The position numbers and the translations under genes are program-made. Below, one piece after another: positions 1 through 8,739 of a stretch of 64,000 nucleotides of DNA. The DNA lies in the NCBI RefSeq assembly GCF_002865985.1, contig NZ_LNDD01000001.1, positions 186,001 to 250,000 of the forward strand, written 5' to 3'. Position 1 is the first letter of the stretch; every line of letters begins with the position of its first letter. Source of the stretch: Thermotoga sp. SG1. GTDB taxonomy: Bacteria; Thermotogota; Thermotogae; Thermotogales; Thermotogaceae. The notes under the pieces were generated by a model. It worked only from the letters and a program-made list of their open reading frames with translations, was not told the origin of the DNA and searched no databases.

Positions 1-552
1 CTTTGCGGCCGGAAACTCTCCCATTCTGCCTGCAGGAAAGACCGATCGACCTATGAAGATCTTTCCCCTCAAAAACGTGCCGGTTGTAATGATGACGACC
101 TTCCCCAGATAGTCTATTCCGTAGTTGTCAACAACTCCGACGACTTTGCCTTTCTCCACAAGAAGCCTCTCAACGATTCCATGTCTCAAAACTACGTTCG
201 GGTTAGTTTCGAGTTTTCTCTTCATGGTTCTGCTGTACGAGATCTTGTCTATCTGAGCTCTCAGAGCTCTTACAGCCGGACCTTTACTCACGTTCAGCAT
301 TCGCACGTTGATCATCGTCTCATCGGTGGTTTTGGCCATCTCGCCACCGAGAGCGTCGATTTCACGAACAACAACACCCTTTGCGGGGCCGCCTATGGCT
401 GGGTTGCAAGGAGCCCAGCCCACCGTGTCGGGATTCACGGTAAGCACCAGTACCCTGAAACCCATTCGAGCAGAAGCCAGAGCCGCTTCTATACCGGCAT
501 GACCGGCACCCACCACTATGATGTCATAGACTCTATCATCGTCTGGTCTCAA
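1..552 (-). CDS. mnmG: tRNA uridine 5-carboxymethylaminomethyl modification enzyme MnmG (GidA), 5' part only
   Basis: This is the N-terminal 184 codons of MnmG; the rest lies beyond the left edge of the window. MnmG, with MnmE, uses FAD and methylene-tetrahydrofolate to modify the wobble uridine of several tRNAs. The FAD-binding dinucleotide motif GAGHAG is at residues 15-20, and the conserved family stretch NPAIGGPAKG follows near residue 50. No ATG fits the start. I chose TTG at 552 because GAGGTGA sits a few bases upstream, immediately after the dnaN stop. The family and the partial status are certain; the exact start is less so. It is the last gene of the leftward run in this window. Confidence 0.93.
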   Translation of the reverse strand, partial: MRPDDDRVYDIIVVGAGHAGIEAALASARMGFRVLVLTVNPDTVGWAPCNPAIGGPAKGVVVREIDALGGEMAKTTDETMINVRMLNVSKGPAVRALRAQIDKISYSRTMKRKLETNPNVVLRHGIVERLLVEKGKVVGVVDNYGIDYLGKVVIITTGTFLRGKIFIGRSVFPAGRMGEFPAAK

Positions 553-561
553 ATTCTCACC

Positions 562-1662
562 TCATGCCAGTCTTATGGGCATGACAATGTAGATGTAGCC
601 GGAGATATCGAGAGGATTTATCTGACAGGGACTGGTTGAGTCCACAAAGTTCATCTCCAGTTCTTCCGTTTCAATGCGCTTCAGAGCATCCACTATGAAC
701 TTCGGATTGAACGCTATGATGAGGTCTTCACCCTCCTTTTGAACCTCCAACTCATCGATGACTTCACCGTAGTCCGGACTCTTACTCACAAGTCTCATCG
801 TGTTCTCTTCTATCTCAAACTTCACGGATTCGCTTCCTTTGCTGGCAATCACCATCACCCTTTTCAAAGACTCCTGAAGGGACTTCTTCGAAACAACCAC
901 CTTCGTTTTGAAGGTCTCGGGTATCACCCTTCTGTAATCGGGGAACTCCGCGTCCACCACTCTCATCACGGTTTCAACATCGTTCGTTGTGAGGGAAACC
1001 CTTCGTCCATCGTATCTCACAACCATTGTCGGTTCCGTTGTGTTGTTCAAAACGTTCTGGACTTCCCTCATGCTCTTCAGAGAAAGCAGGAAGTTCGTCT
1101 CTTCCTCGTTCTCTATTTGCTCTTCGGCCAGTGCCAATCTGAAACCGTCGCTTGCCACGAGCCTGAGAAAACCTTTGTGAAGTTCCCAGAACACACCGTT
1201 CAGGTTTCTCATGAACTCATCTGTTGCTGCTGCAAATACGACCTTCTCAACCATTTCCTCCAGGAGTGATGTGTCGATTTCGAAGGATATTCCAGATTCC
1301 GCGGGGGCAATGTCCGGAAATTCATCGGCCGGCATGGTTGTTATCCTGAAAACAGTACTTCCCGACGTGATCACCAGATTGTCTCCTTCGAGGGAAAGTT
1401 CAGTAGTCTCATCTGGCAAAACTTTCACAAGTTTCTGAAAAACATCCCCCGGCACCACAAATCGAGCATCCCCGGAGATCTCAGCGCAGTTAACAGATGC
1501 CTTAACACCCGTTTCAAGATCTGTAGCACAGATGAAGAAATTTCCGTCCTTCACCTCGAAGAGAAAACCGGCAAGGACCGGTTTGACCGATTTCTTTGCG
1601 AGTGCTTTTGATGCTATCGTTACCTTGTCCTTCAGTTCCAGTGTGGTGGTCACGATCTTCAT
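562..1662 (-). CDS. dnaN: DNA polymerase III beta subunit (sliding clamp)
   Basis: A 366-residue protein of normal length for the bacterial beta clamp. The clamp is a dimeric ring that holds DNA polymerase on DNA and also recruits repair factors. The sequence reads as three repeated clamp folds, with typical family segments such as FAAATDEFMRNLNGV near residue 145 and the C-terminal VMPIRL, where the conserved MPMR/L binding-pocket tail lies. The start ATG is preceded by GGGGGTG. It sits just downstream of the phosphate transporter gene and 9 nt upstream of mnmG. A candidate promoter lies in the short gap before it, so it may be transcribed separately. No dnaA or origin-like repeats are visible beside it. 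Confidence 0.97.
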   Translation of the reverse strand: MKIVTTTLELKDKVTIASKALAKKSVKPVLAGFLFEVKDGNFFICATDLETGVKASVNCAEISGDARFVVPGDVFQKLVKVLPDETTELSLEGDNLVITSGSTVFRITTMPADEFPDIAPAESGISFEIDTSLLEEMVEKVVFAAATDEFMRNLNGVFWELHKGFLRLVASDGFRLALAEEQIENEEETNFLLSLKSMREVQNVLNNTTEPTMVVRYDGRRVSLTTNDVETVMRVVDAEFPDYRRVIPETFKTKVVVSKKSLQESLKRVMVIASKGSESVKFEIEENTMRLVSKSPDYGEVIDELEVQKEGEDLIIAFNPKFIVDALKRIETEELEMNFVDSTSPCQINPLDISGYIYIVMPIRLA

Positions 1663-1675
1663 CTTTACACCCCCA

Positions 1676-2884
1676 TTAGAATTTTAACACGAGTTTCAAA
1701 ATAGAATACACACCCGCAGAAGTCGCAGCGACGGTGGGAACGATCAGAAACCAGGAAATAACAATGTTCTTGAGAACACCGACGTTCACAACCTCAATCC
1801 CTCTGGCCAGCCCCACGCCGGTGACCGCTCCCACAACCACGTGCGTGGTGGAAACAGGAAGACCCAGTGAGGATGCAAGTAGAACCGTCGTTGCCGCTGA
1901 AAAGTCAACAGTGAATCCCCTTGAGTTCGTCAGGGTGGTTATCTTCTCGCCCACCGTCTCCATGACCTTCTGCCCGAGAAAGAAAACCCCCATGGAGATA
2001 CCGATTCCACCCAAAGCAAGTGCCAGAAAGGGAATTTCAACGGTTTTGGGGATAACACCCGTTGATGCAACAATCATGACTGCGGCTATTGGACCAGCAG
2101 CGTTTGCCACGTCGTTTGCACCGTGCGAAAAAGAAACGTAGCAAGATGTCAGAATCTGAGCACGTTTGAACACATTTTCCACCACGTCGTATTCGTTCTT
2201 GCTGTTTCGAAGCAACCTCTTGACGATCAGATGCAGTGAGATAAAAGTCACTACGGCAAGGATCACTCCCAAGATCAAAGACTCAGACAATGGCTGTTTC
2301 AGGGTTTTTTTCACAAAGAGGGATGCCATGGTGAAGATGGCCAAGGATATGAAAAAGGGAACGGCGAAAATAGAAGATCTTTTCGGGTTTTTTGTGTGAA
2401 ATATGGTGAAGGAGATCAGTTTGAAAACAACAAAAGACAGTGCTCCACCCAGGAGAGGCGAAACGATCCAGGACAGGACTATGAAGAAAAACACCTTCCA
2501 ATTTATTCCGTTGAAACCCGCTGCTACAATTCCAAATCCCAGCATGCCTCCAACTATCGAGTGTGTTGTTGACACGGGATAACCCCAGTTCGTGGCAACG
2601 AGAATCCACAAAGAAGCTGCTATCAGCGCCGAAAGAGAACCGTACATGAGTTCGACCGGTTGTATCCTTTCGATCTCCACGATTCCCTTCACTATTGTCT
2701 GTGAAACGTGAGATCCAAACATCACAGCCCCCAGAAACTCCAGCAACATGGCTATCAAAGAAGCCTGCTTTACGGTGATGGCTCTGGCACCCACAGCAGT
2801 CGCCATGGAGTTTGCCACGTCGTTGGCTCCTATGGAGAACGCCATTATGAATCCGAGAACTCCTGCCACAACGAGTATCAACAC
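1676..2884 (-). CDS. PiT-family inorganic phosphate transporter
   Basis: A 402-residue, very hydrophobic inner-membrane protein of the PiT family, which imports phosphate (often as a metal-phosphate complex) driven by H+ or Na+. The diagnostic duplicated signature is present: GANDVANS at residues 19-26 and HGANDVANAAGP near residue 255, one in each half of the inverted repeat. About ten membrane segments can be counted. The start is GTG at 2884, with AAAGGAGGG well placed upstream. The gene directly before it encodes a DUF47 (PhoU-like) protein, the usual accessory partner of bacterial PiT carriers, and the two are almost certainly cotranscribed. Ion coupling cannot be read from the sequence. 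Confidence 0.93.
   Translation of the reverse strand: MLILVVAGVLGFIMAFSIGANDVANSMATAVGARAITVKQASLIAMLLEFLGAVMFGSHVSQTIVKGIVEIERIQPVELMYGSLSALIAASLWILVATNWGYPVSTTHSIVGGMLGFGIVAAGFNGINWKVFFFIVLSWIVSPLLGGALSFVVFKLISFTIFHTKNPKRSSIFAVPFFISLAIFTMASLFVKKTLKQPLSESLILGVILAVVTFISLHLIVKRLLRNSKNEYDVVENVFKRAQILTSCYVSFSHGANDVANAAGPIAAVMIVASTGVIPKTVEIPFLALALGGIGISMGVFFLGQKVMETVGEKITTLTNSRGFTVDFSAATTVLLASSLGLPVSTTHVVVGAVTGVGLARGIEVVNVGVLKNIVISWFLIVPTVAATSAGVYSILKLVLKF
1681..1689 (-). promoter_or_regulatory. Predicted extended -10 promoter for dnaN
   Basis: On the minus strand the bases read TGT TAAAAT, matching the TGNTANAAT pattern found before most transcription units here. Initiation about 7 nt further on would give a leader of only about 12 nt, with the dnaN ribosome site GGGGGTG at its very 5' end. 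No convincing -35 hexamer is visible. The site overlaps the end of the upstream phosphate transporter gene. Confidence 0.4.
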
Positions 2885-2897
2885 AATACTCCCTCCT

Positions 2898-3569
2898 TTA
2901 TTTCAAAATTGCAGAGTTTATCCTCTTCGTTATGTCCTTTCCCTGGTCCGCGATCTTCGAAACAAGACGTGCTATCTTGTTCAGAAAGATGAGATCGACT
3001 GGATTCATGGAATTCTTCAAAGAGTAGAGTTTCTTTCCAAGATCTCTGGAGATAGTGTCCACCTCTCTTTCCTCCATTGAGACGTCAAACACTTCCCTCC
3101 TTTCCTTCTCCTCTTCGATTGGGGAGAAGTCCGTTTCTGCCAGAACCTTCAGTTGCTCAACAGCTTCCACCGTTTCTCTGATCGTGTTGAGAACACTGTC
3201 AACGAGTTCCAGGAAGCGGTCTTTTACCTCCTTTGGCACATCATCAACTCTGTTCATGTCGAGCATGATGACCACATCTCTTACGATGTCGAGTATTTCG
3301 TCCGATTTGTGCACTATGTAGAGGAAATCATCCTTCTCGAAGTAGGAGTATTTGATCTTCTGGTAGATCCTCTTCAGCTTTGCTTTCAACTGGTCAGCGT
3401 CTCTCTCCAGGTCGATGACACGGTTGAGGTGTCCTTCACCGAATTTCTTTTCAAAATAGTCCTGGATGGCATCCTTGAGCAAAACCACCGCTGTTTCTCC
3501 CCGTCGAGCAAGGTCAATGAGCAACTGAATCGGGGATTCCTCAGGTATCATCTTTTCTATGAACCTCAT
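2898..3569 (-). CDS. DUF47 / PhoU-like Pit accessory protein
   Basis: A 223-residue, all-helical, highly charged cytoplasmic protein of the DUF47 family, related to PhoU. Family members usually sit next to PiT phosphate carriers and are thought to regulate transport; the exact mechanism is not established. The sequence shows the repeating E/DxxxD pattern typical of PhoU-type three-helix bundles that bind metal (for example VIDLERDADQLKAKLKR near residue 50). The ATG start follows AAAGGAGAGTGA. It lies 4 nt after the ddl gene and 13 nt before the PiT gene, so it belongs to the same operon. Family assignment is firm; the regulatory role is inferred from context. Confidence 0.87.
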   Translation of the reverse strand: MRFIEKMIPEESPIQLLIDLARRGETAVVLLKDAIQDYFEKKFGEGHLNRVIDLERDADQLKAKLKRIYQKIKYSYFEKDDFLYIVHKSDEILDIVRDVVIMLDMNRVDDVPKEVKDRFLELVDSVLNTIRETVEAVEQLKVLAETDFSPIEEEKERREVFDVSMEEREVDTISRDLGKKLYSLKNSMNPVDLIFLNKIARLVSKIADQGKDITKRINSAILK

Positions 3570-3573
3570 GATC

Positions 3574-4479
3574 TCACTCTCCTTTCAAGAAGGCACTCTT
3601 TATGATTATATCTATCAACTCCTCAAAGTCGATGCCAGCCGCCTTTGCACTCGCAGGAAGGTCACTAAGTTCTGTAAGCCCTGGAACCGTGTTTATCTCA
3701 AGGAAGAAAAATTCTCCATTGAAGAAGATCCCATCCACACGACCAAAACCTCTGCAACCAGCTTCAGTGAACACTCTGAGGGCTGTTTCTTTCACTAGCC
3801 GTTCCTCATCTGGTTCCAATGGGGCTGGTAGCAGAAATTCCGTCTCACCTTTTGTGTACTTTGCGATGTAATCGTAGAATTTCCTCCTCTTTGGTCTCAG
3901 CTCCAATATAGGCAAAACCTTGAATCCTCTTTCGGTCTCTATTATGGATACCGTCATTTCCCGCCCCGGGATGTATTCCTGAACGATCACACTGCCGTAG
4001 AGCGGTAGATCCTCTTTCAGCGCCCTCTGAAATTCCTCGTCTGACTCACAGATGAAAACACCAATGCTGGAACCTTCCCTTCGTGGCTTCACCACACAGG
4101 GATATCCGATAGGAGATGAGTCGAGGTATTCTTTGAGTTCAACGAAGTTCGGTATTTTGACAAGATCTTTCAAGAACCTGTAGGTGAGAAGTTTGTCGAA
4201 ACAGAGCATGCTAGAGAAAGCATCAGAACCCGTGTACCGAACCCCGAGAAAATCCAGTATAGACTGAAGTGAACCGTCTTCCCCAAACGTTCCGTGAAGC
4301 ACGTTGAATACCAGGTCGAATTCTTTCAGTTTCGGCGCCTTTTCCAAGAAATCCTCGCCAACGTCGAAGACAACGTAATCGTATCCCAGAGCATCAAGAG
4401 CTTTTTTTACCCTTTCTCCGCTTCTCAGTGAGATTTCTCTTTCTCTTGATGTTCCCCCCATCAGTAGTGCTATCTTCAT
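3574..4479 (-). CDS. ddl: D-alanine--D-alanine ligase
   Basis: A 301-residue ATP-grasp enzyme that joins two D-alanines for the peptidoglycan stem peptide. The N-terminal fold begins MKIALLMGGTSREREISLRS. Characteristic later motifs are HGTFGEDG near residue 84, KPRREGSS near 140, and the metal-binding LEINTVPGLTELS near 265. The start at ATG 4479 is chosen because GGGAGGA sits 5 nt upstream; an earlier in-frame start at 4509 would lack a ribosome site. The 5' end overlaps the topA 3' end by 86 nt, a large overlap. Its product supplies MurF, encoded in the mur operon 17 kb away, even though ddl itself lies outside that operon. Confidence 0.95.
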   Translation of the reverse strand: MKIALLMGGTSREREISLRSGERVKKALDALGYDYVVFDVGEDFLEKAPKLKEFDLVFNVLHGTFGEDGSLQSILDFLGVRYTGSDAFSSMLCFDKLLTYRFLKDLVKIPNFVELKEYLDSSPIGYPCVVKPRREGSSIGVFICESDEEFQRALKEDLPLYGSVIVQEYIPGREMTVSIIETERGFKVLPILELRPKRRKFYDYIAKYTKGETEFLLPAPLEPDEERLVKETALRVFTEAGCRGFGRVDGIFFNGEFFFLEINTVPGLTELSDLPASAKAAGIDFEELIDIIIKSAFLKGE

Positions 4480-6289
4480 CGTACTTCCTCCCGATGAATA
4501 TCTTTCCATTCTCTATAACAGCAACCTCATCATCTTTCACACTTCTGCTTTTTCCGCATTCACACCTCAAGTAGAACCCATACCTTCCGAAAGAAAGAAC
4601 CATGTCCTTCCCACAGGAACATTTTTGATCCGTTGGATAATTGACAGCAATCCTGTCATTCCTGTCAAAGACCTTTGAAAAGGTTCGATAGAAATCTTGT
4701 AGAACTCCCTTGTCAGTTTTCTTGCCCTGTTCTACCTCGTCGAGTTCTTTCTCCATCTCAGCGGTGAAAGAAACATCCACGATGTCGGCGTACTTCTTTT
4801 CCAGGTAATCCATAACAACACTTCCGATAACCGTGGGATAGAGGTATCCTCTGATTTTCTTCACGTATTTTCTGGAAAGAAGAAGTTTTATCGTGGCAGC
4901 ATAGGTGCTGGGACGTCCTATTCCGAGTCTTTCCATCTCTTTCACCAGAGTACCTTCGGTGTATCTAGGCTTGGGCTTTGTCTCCAGTTCTTTTATCTCT
5001 ACATCCACTGGTTTTACGATCTCCCCTTCTTTGAAAGGAAAATCACCAACGTTCCTCTCCGTTTGCCACACTCTCTCGTAACCATCAAAGATCTTTTTCA
5101 AGATCGATCCTTTGAACCGATATTTCCCGTCTTTCGTTTTCAACACAAAACGTGTTTCTTCGTACTCTGATGGTTTCATTTGAGAGGCGAGAAATCTCTT
5201 CCATATCAGTTCATAAAGCTTTCTCTGATCTGGGTTCAAATACCTGCTGGCCTTTTCGGGTGTCATGAAAACGTTCGTTGGACGTATGGCTTCATGGGCA
5301 TCCTGTACGTTGGTTGTATTGGTCCTCCTTCTCTTTCCAGTTCCGATGTATTCTTTTCCAAAATCCTTTTCTATAAGTTCACGGGCGTCCTCTTTAGCGT
5401 AGTCTGAAACGCGAGTGGAGTCCGTCCTCATGTAGGTGATGAAGGCGATGTGTCCTTCCTCTGTTTCCACCCCTTCGTACAACTGCTGGGCGAGTAACAT
5501 GGTCTTTGCTACAGAAAAACCCAGTTTCGCGTAGGCTTCCTGTTGGAGTGAACTGGTCTTGAAGGGTTCTGGTGGTGAGAACTTCTTTCTGGAGACGGTC
5601 TTTTCCTCCACAACCAGTTCCTCTATGGACTGCAACTCTTTGAGTACATCCTCTTCCAGAAGGGTCTTTTCCTTCGTTATCATCTCGGCTTCCAGACCAT
5701 GGAACTTAACGACAACGCGATGGTATTTCTTCGGTACAAATCTCAGTATTTCCCTTTCCCGGTCACACACAAGTTTCAAAGTAGCAGACTGAACCCTACC
5801 GGCACTCAAGTTGGATTTGAAATTCCTCCAAAGCACAGGACTTAGAGAGTAGCCAACGATTCTATCCAGAATCCTCCTTGCAAGCTGGGCATGAACCTTA
5901 TTCATATCTATTTTCCTGGGATTTTTGACCGCTTCCTTTATGACCCTGGGGGTGATCTCTGAGAAGATGATTCTGTTTCTCTTTCCGAGGGTGTTTGTGA
6001 GTCTGGCCACATGCCACGCGATGGCTTCACCCTCTCTGTCCATATCGGAAGCGATGAATATCTCTCCCTCTTTCGAAATAGCCTTTATCTTTTCGACGAT
6101 CTTTTCCTTTCCTTTTATCACGGTGAACTGTGGTTCGAAGTTGTTCTTCAAATCAACGCCGAACTTACTCTTTGGAAGATCCACGATGTGTCCCATCGAG
6201 GCGAAAACCTCGTACTCGGGTCCCAGAATTCCCTTTATCGTCTTTGCCTTCGCCGGAGATTCCACTATTATGTACTTCTTTTTACTCAT
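4394..6289 (-). CDS. topA: DNA topoisomerase I (type IA)
   Basis: A 631-residue type IA topoisomerase that relaxes negative supercoils through a 5'-phosphotyrosine intermediate. The TOPRIM domain is at the N terminus, with catalytic Glu10 and the acidic DMDREGE at residues 82-88. The active-site Tyr286 lies in ITYMRTDST. A single C-terminal zinc ribbon uses two C-x-C pairs (CSCGK and CECGK, about residues 557-582). A short basic tail follows, and it is this tail that is encoded inside the start of ddl. The gene starts 8 nt inside the upstream nuclease gene. One zinc ribbon rather than several agrees with what is known of Thermotoga TopA. Confidence 0.97.
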   Translation of the reverse strand: MSKKKYIIVESPAKAKTIKGILGPEYEVFASMGHIVDLPKSKFGVDLKNNFEPQFTVIKGKEKIVEKIKAISKEGEIFIASDMDREGEAIAWHVARLTNTLGKRNRIIFSEITPRVIKEAVKNPRKIDMNKVHAQLARRILDRIVGYSLSPVLWRNFKSNLSAGRVQSATLKLVCDREREILRFVPKKYHRVVVKFHGLEAEMITKEKTLLEEDVLKELQSIEELVVEEKTVSRKKFSPPEPFKTSSLQQEAYAKLGFSVAKTMLLAQQLYEGVETEEGHIAFITYMRTDSTRVSDYAKEDARELIEKDFGKEYIGTGKRRRTNTTNVQDAHEAIRPTNVFMTPEKASRYLNPDQRKLYELIWKRFLASQMKPSEYEETRFVLKTKDGKYRFKGSILKKIFDGYERVWQTERNVGDFPFKEGEIVKPVDVEIKELETKPKPRYTEGTLVKEMERLGIGRPSTYAATIKLLLSRKYVKKIRGYLYPTVIGSVVMDYLEKKYADIVDVSFTAEMEKELDEVEQGKKTDKGVLQDFYRTFSKVFDRNDRIAVNYPTDQKCSCGKDMVLSFGRYGFYLRCECGKSRSVKDDEVAVIENGKIFIGRKYDEDSTTDGGNIKRKRNLTEKRRKGKKSS

Positions 6290-7316
6290 TCAGCTCCTCA
6301 CCTCTTATGAATATCCTTCTTTTGAGGTTCTTGTCGTACTCCGTCCACACCTGATCCGAATCGGCGTTCTCTATGATTTCAAAGAACCTGGCAAGTTTTG
6401 AGTCGAGATTTTCCACATGGTGAACGATCAACGCCTCTATGGTCTTCGGTACAACGGGAGATCCCCACTCCAGTTCTCCGTGATGAGAAAGGATGATGTG
6501 TTCCACCTCCAGTACCTTTTTCTCAGGAAGGCCAAGTTCTTTTGCTTTCTCCCTCACCATCATGGCACCTATCGATATGTGCCCCTTCAATTCTCCCTCT
6601 GTGGTCACATCAATCCCAGATTCTGTCACGACGTACTCTCTCACCTTCCCTACGTCGTGAAGAAGTGCCCCAGTTATGAGAAGGTCTCGATCCAGTGGGT
6701 AATACCTGCTGATTTCCCTGCATATTTCTGCAACCGTGAGACTGTGTTCAAGAAGGCCACCTATGTAGGCATGATGAACCCTCATTCCTGCGGGTGATTT
6801 GAAGAACTCCTCCGAAAACTTCTCATCTTCCACGAAAAACGCTCTCAACAATCTCTTGTAATCCCGATCTCTGATCTGATCTATCAACGAGAACAATTTC
6901 TTCTTCATAACCTCAGGGTCTTTCTTTGATTGGGCTACAAATTTTGTGAAGTCGTATTCATCCTTCTTCAAAACTCTGATAGCGTTGTAGTCGTTCTCCA
7001 CGTTTATCTGAATTCTATTTTCGAAAAAGACGACTCTTCCCCTCACCCTGACAACACTTCCTTCTTTCAACCTTTGATCGTTCAGCTCAGCGTTGTACCA
7101 GTCAACGGCCCTCACTGCCCCTGTTCGATCTTCCAGGGTCATTATCAGAAACTTCTTGTTGTCCTTCGTTTCCTGAAGCTTTTTGCTTCGAATCTTCAGA
7201 ACGATTTCAACGTTATCGTTGATGTGATCTTTGAGATCTTGAACGAAGAGTTCCCGACCAAGCAGATCTTTCGGCATCAGATCTCCCAGTTTCAATTCAC
7301 TCACTTCCTTTCTCAA
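6282..7316 (-). CDS. OB-fold plus HD-domain protein, YhaM-type 3'-5' exoribonuclease-like
   Basis: A 344-residue cytoplasmic protein with an N-terminal OB-fold nucleic-acid-binding region (about 30-115, containing VIVLKI-type strands and FLIMTLEDRTG) and a C-terminal HD phosphohydrolase domain. HD metal ligands are visible as HHAY and HSLTV near residues 185-200, LLHDVGK near 228, and HHGEL near 285. This architecture matches YhaM/CBF1, an Mn-dependent 3'-5' exonuclease acting on RNA and single-stranded DNA. The annotated start is TTG at 7316 and has no strong ribosome site. A TTG seven codons on, with AAAGGAA upstream, is an alternative. It overlaps both neighbours by a few bases. Substrate is inferred from the family. 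Confidence 0.82.
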   Translation of the reverse strand: MRKEVSELKLGDLMPKDLLGRELFVQDLKDHINDNVEIVLKIRSKKLQETKDNKKFLIMTLEDRTGAVRAVDWYNAELNDQRLKEGSVVRVRGRVVFFENRIQINVENDYNAIRVLKKDEYDFTKFVAQSKKDPEVMKKKLFSLIDQIRDRDYKRLLRAFFVEDEKFSEEFFKSPAGMRVHHAYIGGLLEHSLTVAEICREISRYYPLDRDLLITGALLHDVGKVREYVVTESGIDVTTEGELKGHISIGAMMVREKAKELGLPEKKVLEVEHIILSHHGELEWGSPVVPKTIEALIVHHVENLDSKLARFFEIIENADSDQVWTEYDKNLKRRIFIRGEELNE

Positions 7317-7677
7317 CGATCAATTTCTTCAAAAAATTGAAATCCTCAACAGGATGTGGAAAAACAACCGATGTTCCATCTTCAAAGTAGAAAACGACAG
7401 ACAAGGCCCTCTTCTCCACACCCTTCACCGAAGAGAGCCTGAAGACTTTTTTCCCCAATCTCAACGCGTCTGCTTCCTGATCGACAACGATTTCTCTTTT
7501 GAATATGGAAAATACCCACACACCGAAGATTATATCCAGAATCAGGAAGAGATACCTCAGAAAAGCCAAGAGGGGTTTGTATAAAAGGAAAATTGTGAGA
7601 TCAAAACTCACAACCCATAAGGCGAGCAAGGCAAACTTGTACCAGAAAGGTGTTCTGAACCTTATTGTCATGAACAA
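7297..7677 (-). CDS. Small two-helix membrane protein, unknown function
   Basis: About 126 residues. Two hydrophobic membrane segments lie near residues 13-32 and 36-55, followed by a soluble C-terminal part of about 65 residues made of short beta strands (REIVVDQEADALRLG, then VFYFEDGTSVVFP). This layout resembles bacterial PH-like (bPH/YdbT-type) membrane proteins, but I cannot confirm the family. The start is uncertain: TTG at 7677 or ATG at 7671. Neither has a Shine-Dalgarno sequence, and a strong GC hairpin ends only 2-8 nt upstream. Translation may depend on the upstream rpmB. It overlaps the following YhaM-like gene by 20 nt. Confidence 0.6.
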   Translation of the reverse strand: MFMTIRFRTPFWYKFALLALWVVSFDLTIFLLYKPLLAFLRYLFLILDIIFGVWVFSIFKREIVVDQEADALRLGKKVFRLSSVKGVEKRALSVVFYFEDGTSVVFPHPVEDFNFLKKLIVEKGSE

Positions 7678-7678
7678 C

Positions 7679-7695
7679 GCGGGCGGAACGCCCGC
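7679..7695 (-). other. GC-rich hairpin just after rpmB
   Basis: A perfect inverted repeat, GCGGGCG and CGCCCGC around a 3-base loop, begins immediately after the rpmB stop codon. On the minus strand it is followed by GTTGTTC, a poor U-tract, so it is at best a weak terminator. It could instead stabilise the 3' end of the smpB-rpmB message or lower expression of the next gene, whose start lies right behind it. Confidence 0.55.
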
Positions 7696-7908
7696 TCACA
7701 CCTCCGAAACCTGACCTACGTATTTCTTCACCTTTCCGGCCTTCAAGCAAGAAGTGCAGACTCGCATTCTCTTGATGGTTCCATCCGAAAGCACGACTCG
7801 CACCTTTTGAAGATTCGGTCTGAACCATCTGCCGGTCTTCTTGTTGGAATGACTCACGTTGTTTCCAGATCTGGGTGCCTTTCCACACACTTCACACCTT
7901 TTTGCCAT
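7696..7908 (-). CDS. rpmB: Large ribosomal subunit protein bL28
   Basis: A 70-residue basic ribosomal protein L28, which binds 23S rRNA in the 50S subunit. The N terminus [12 protein letters not shown] and the C-terminal [11 protein letters not shown] give two C-x-x-C pairs (Cys5/8 and near 53/56), the zinc-binding form of bL28. The start is ATG 7908, spaced 7 nt from AGGAGGT; a GTG six bases earlier would overlap that site. It follows smpB by about 50 nt, so the two may share a transcript that combines ribosome synthesis and ribosome rescue. Confidence 0.96.
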   Translation of the reverse strand: MAKRCEVCGKAPRSGNNVSHSNKKTGRWFRPNLQKVRVVLSDGTIKRMRVCTSCLKAGKVKKYVGQVSEV

Positions 7909-7958
7909 GATCACGACCTCCTGTGGATCTGTTTTCTCTCTTCATGAGTATACCACAG

Positions 7959-8408
7959 TTATCTGGAGTACTTCATGTACTCTCTTATCTTTCTTTCCAT
8001 CTCTCTTCTCTTTATCGCCTCTCTCTTGTCGTACTTCTTTCTTCCCCGTGCAACGGCTATCTCTACCTTCGCTATTCCTCTATCGTTGAAATATATCTTC
8101 AAGGGGACTATGGTGATTCCTTCCTCCTGCACCTTTCCCATGAGCCTTTTGAGTTCTCTCTTGTGAAGAAGGAGTTTCCTGGGTCTTTCTGGATCGTGGT
8201 TGTGTATTCCACCGTGACTGTACGGTGGTATGTGGAGGTTCAAAAGGTAAAGTTCTCCGTCTTTGAACCGGCAGAAGGAATCTTTGAAACTGACCGAGCC
8301 GTTTCTGAGGGACTTCACTTCAGTTCCAGTAAGAACGATACCCGCCTCGTACGTTTCAAGAATCTCGTAGTCTGTATAGGCCTTTTTGTTTGTAGCCACG
8401 ATTTTCAC
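7959..8408 (-). CDS. smpB: SsrA (tmRNA)-binding protein SmpB
   Basis: A 149-residue SmpB, which binds tmRNA and brings it to ribosomes stalled on broken messages. The sequence has the SmpB OB-barrel core ([18 protein letters not shown]) and the very basic C-terminal helix ([23 protein letters not shown]) that enters the empty mRNA channel. I chose GTG at 8408 because it lies just after the yraN stop with GGGGTGA upstream. A longer ATG version from 8435 would overlap yraN and add residues not seen in relatives. The ssrA RNA gene itself is not in this window. Confidence 0.95.
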   Translation of the reverse strand: MKIVATNKKAYTDYEILETYEAGIVLTGTEVKSLRNGSVSFKDSFCRFKDGELYLLNLHIPPYSHGGIHNHDPERPRKLLLHKRELKRLMGKVQEEGITIVPLKIYFNDRGIAKVEIAVARGRKKYDKREAIKRREMERKIREYMKYSR

Positions 8409-8412
8409 TCTC

Positions 8413-8739
8413 TCACCCCAGCCAAAGACCTTCAAAATGGTCTATCCCGTTTGGTGTCACCCTCACGAAATCTACCCTCACAGGTCCTTTCAATTTTTTC
8501 TGGAGTACGTACAGTCTTGCCACTTTTTCTATGTTTCGAACCTTTCTCATATCAATCCTTTCGAGAGGATCCACCCTTCCCTCACCACTTTTGACTTCCA
8601 CGAACACGATTTCTTTTCCACAACGAGCTATTATGTCTATCTCTCCGTACTTTGTTCGGTAGTTTCTTTCCAGGATCTTGTATCCCTTCTTCTTCAGAAA
8701 GTTGCATGCGATATCTTCAGCTGCTTTCCAGTCCATCAT
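8413..8739 (-). CDS. YraN / UPF0102 family nuclease-like protein
   Basis: A 108-residue protein of the UPF0102 (YraN) family. It has the restriction-endonuclease-like core: the E near residue 8 ([10 protein letters not shown]), then GEIDIIA near residue 32 and IVFVEVKSG near 44, equivalent to the E...D...ExK catalytic pattern. The family is widely conserved and often lies near ribosome or recombination genes, but its cellular role is not settled. The start overlaps the gatC stop in ATGA, and the stop is 5 nt before smpB, so it is translationally coupled on both sides. The identification is firm; the nuclease activity is inferred from the preserved motif. Confidence 0.88.
   Translation of the reverse strand: MMDWKAAEDIACNFLKKKGYKILERNYRTKYGEIDIIARCGKEIVFVEVKSGEGRVDPLERIDMRKVRNIEKVARLYVLQKKLKGPVRVDFVRVTPNGIDHFEGLWLG

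Noticed and set aside
8409-8435. A longer SmpB starting at ATG 8435
   Set aside because: It would overlap yraN and add residues absent from relatives, while GTG 8408 has a ribosome site right after the yraN stop.
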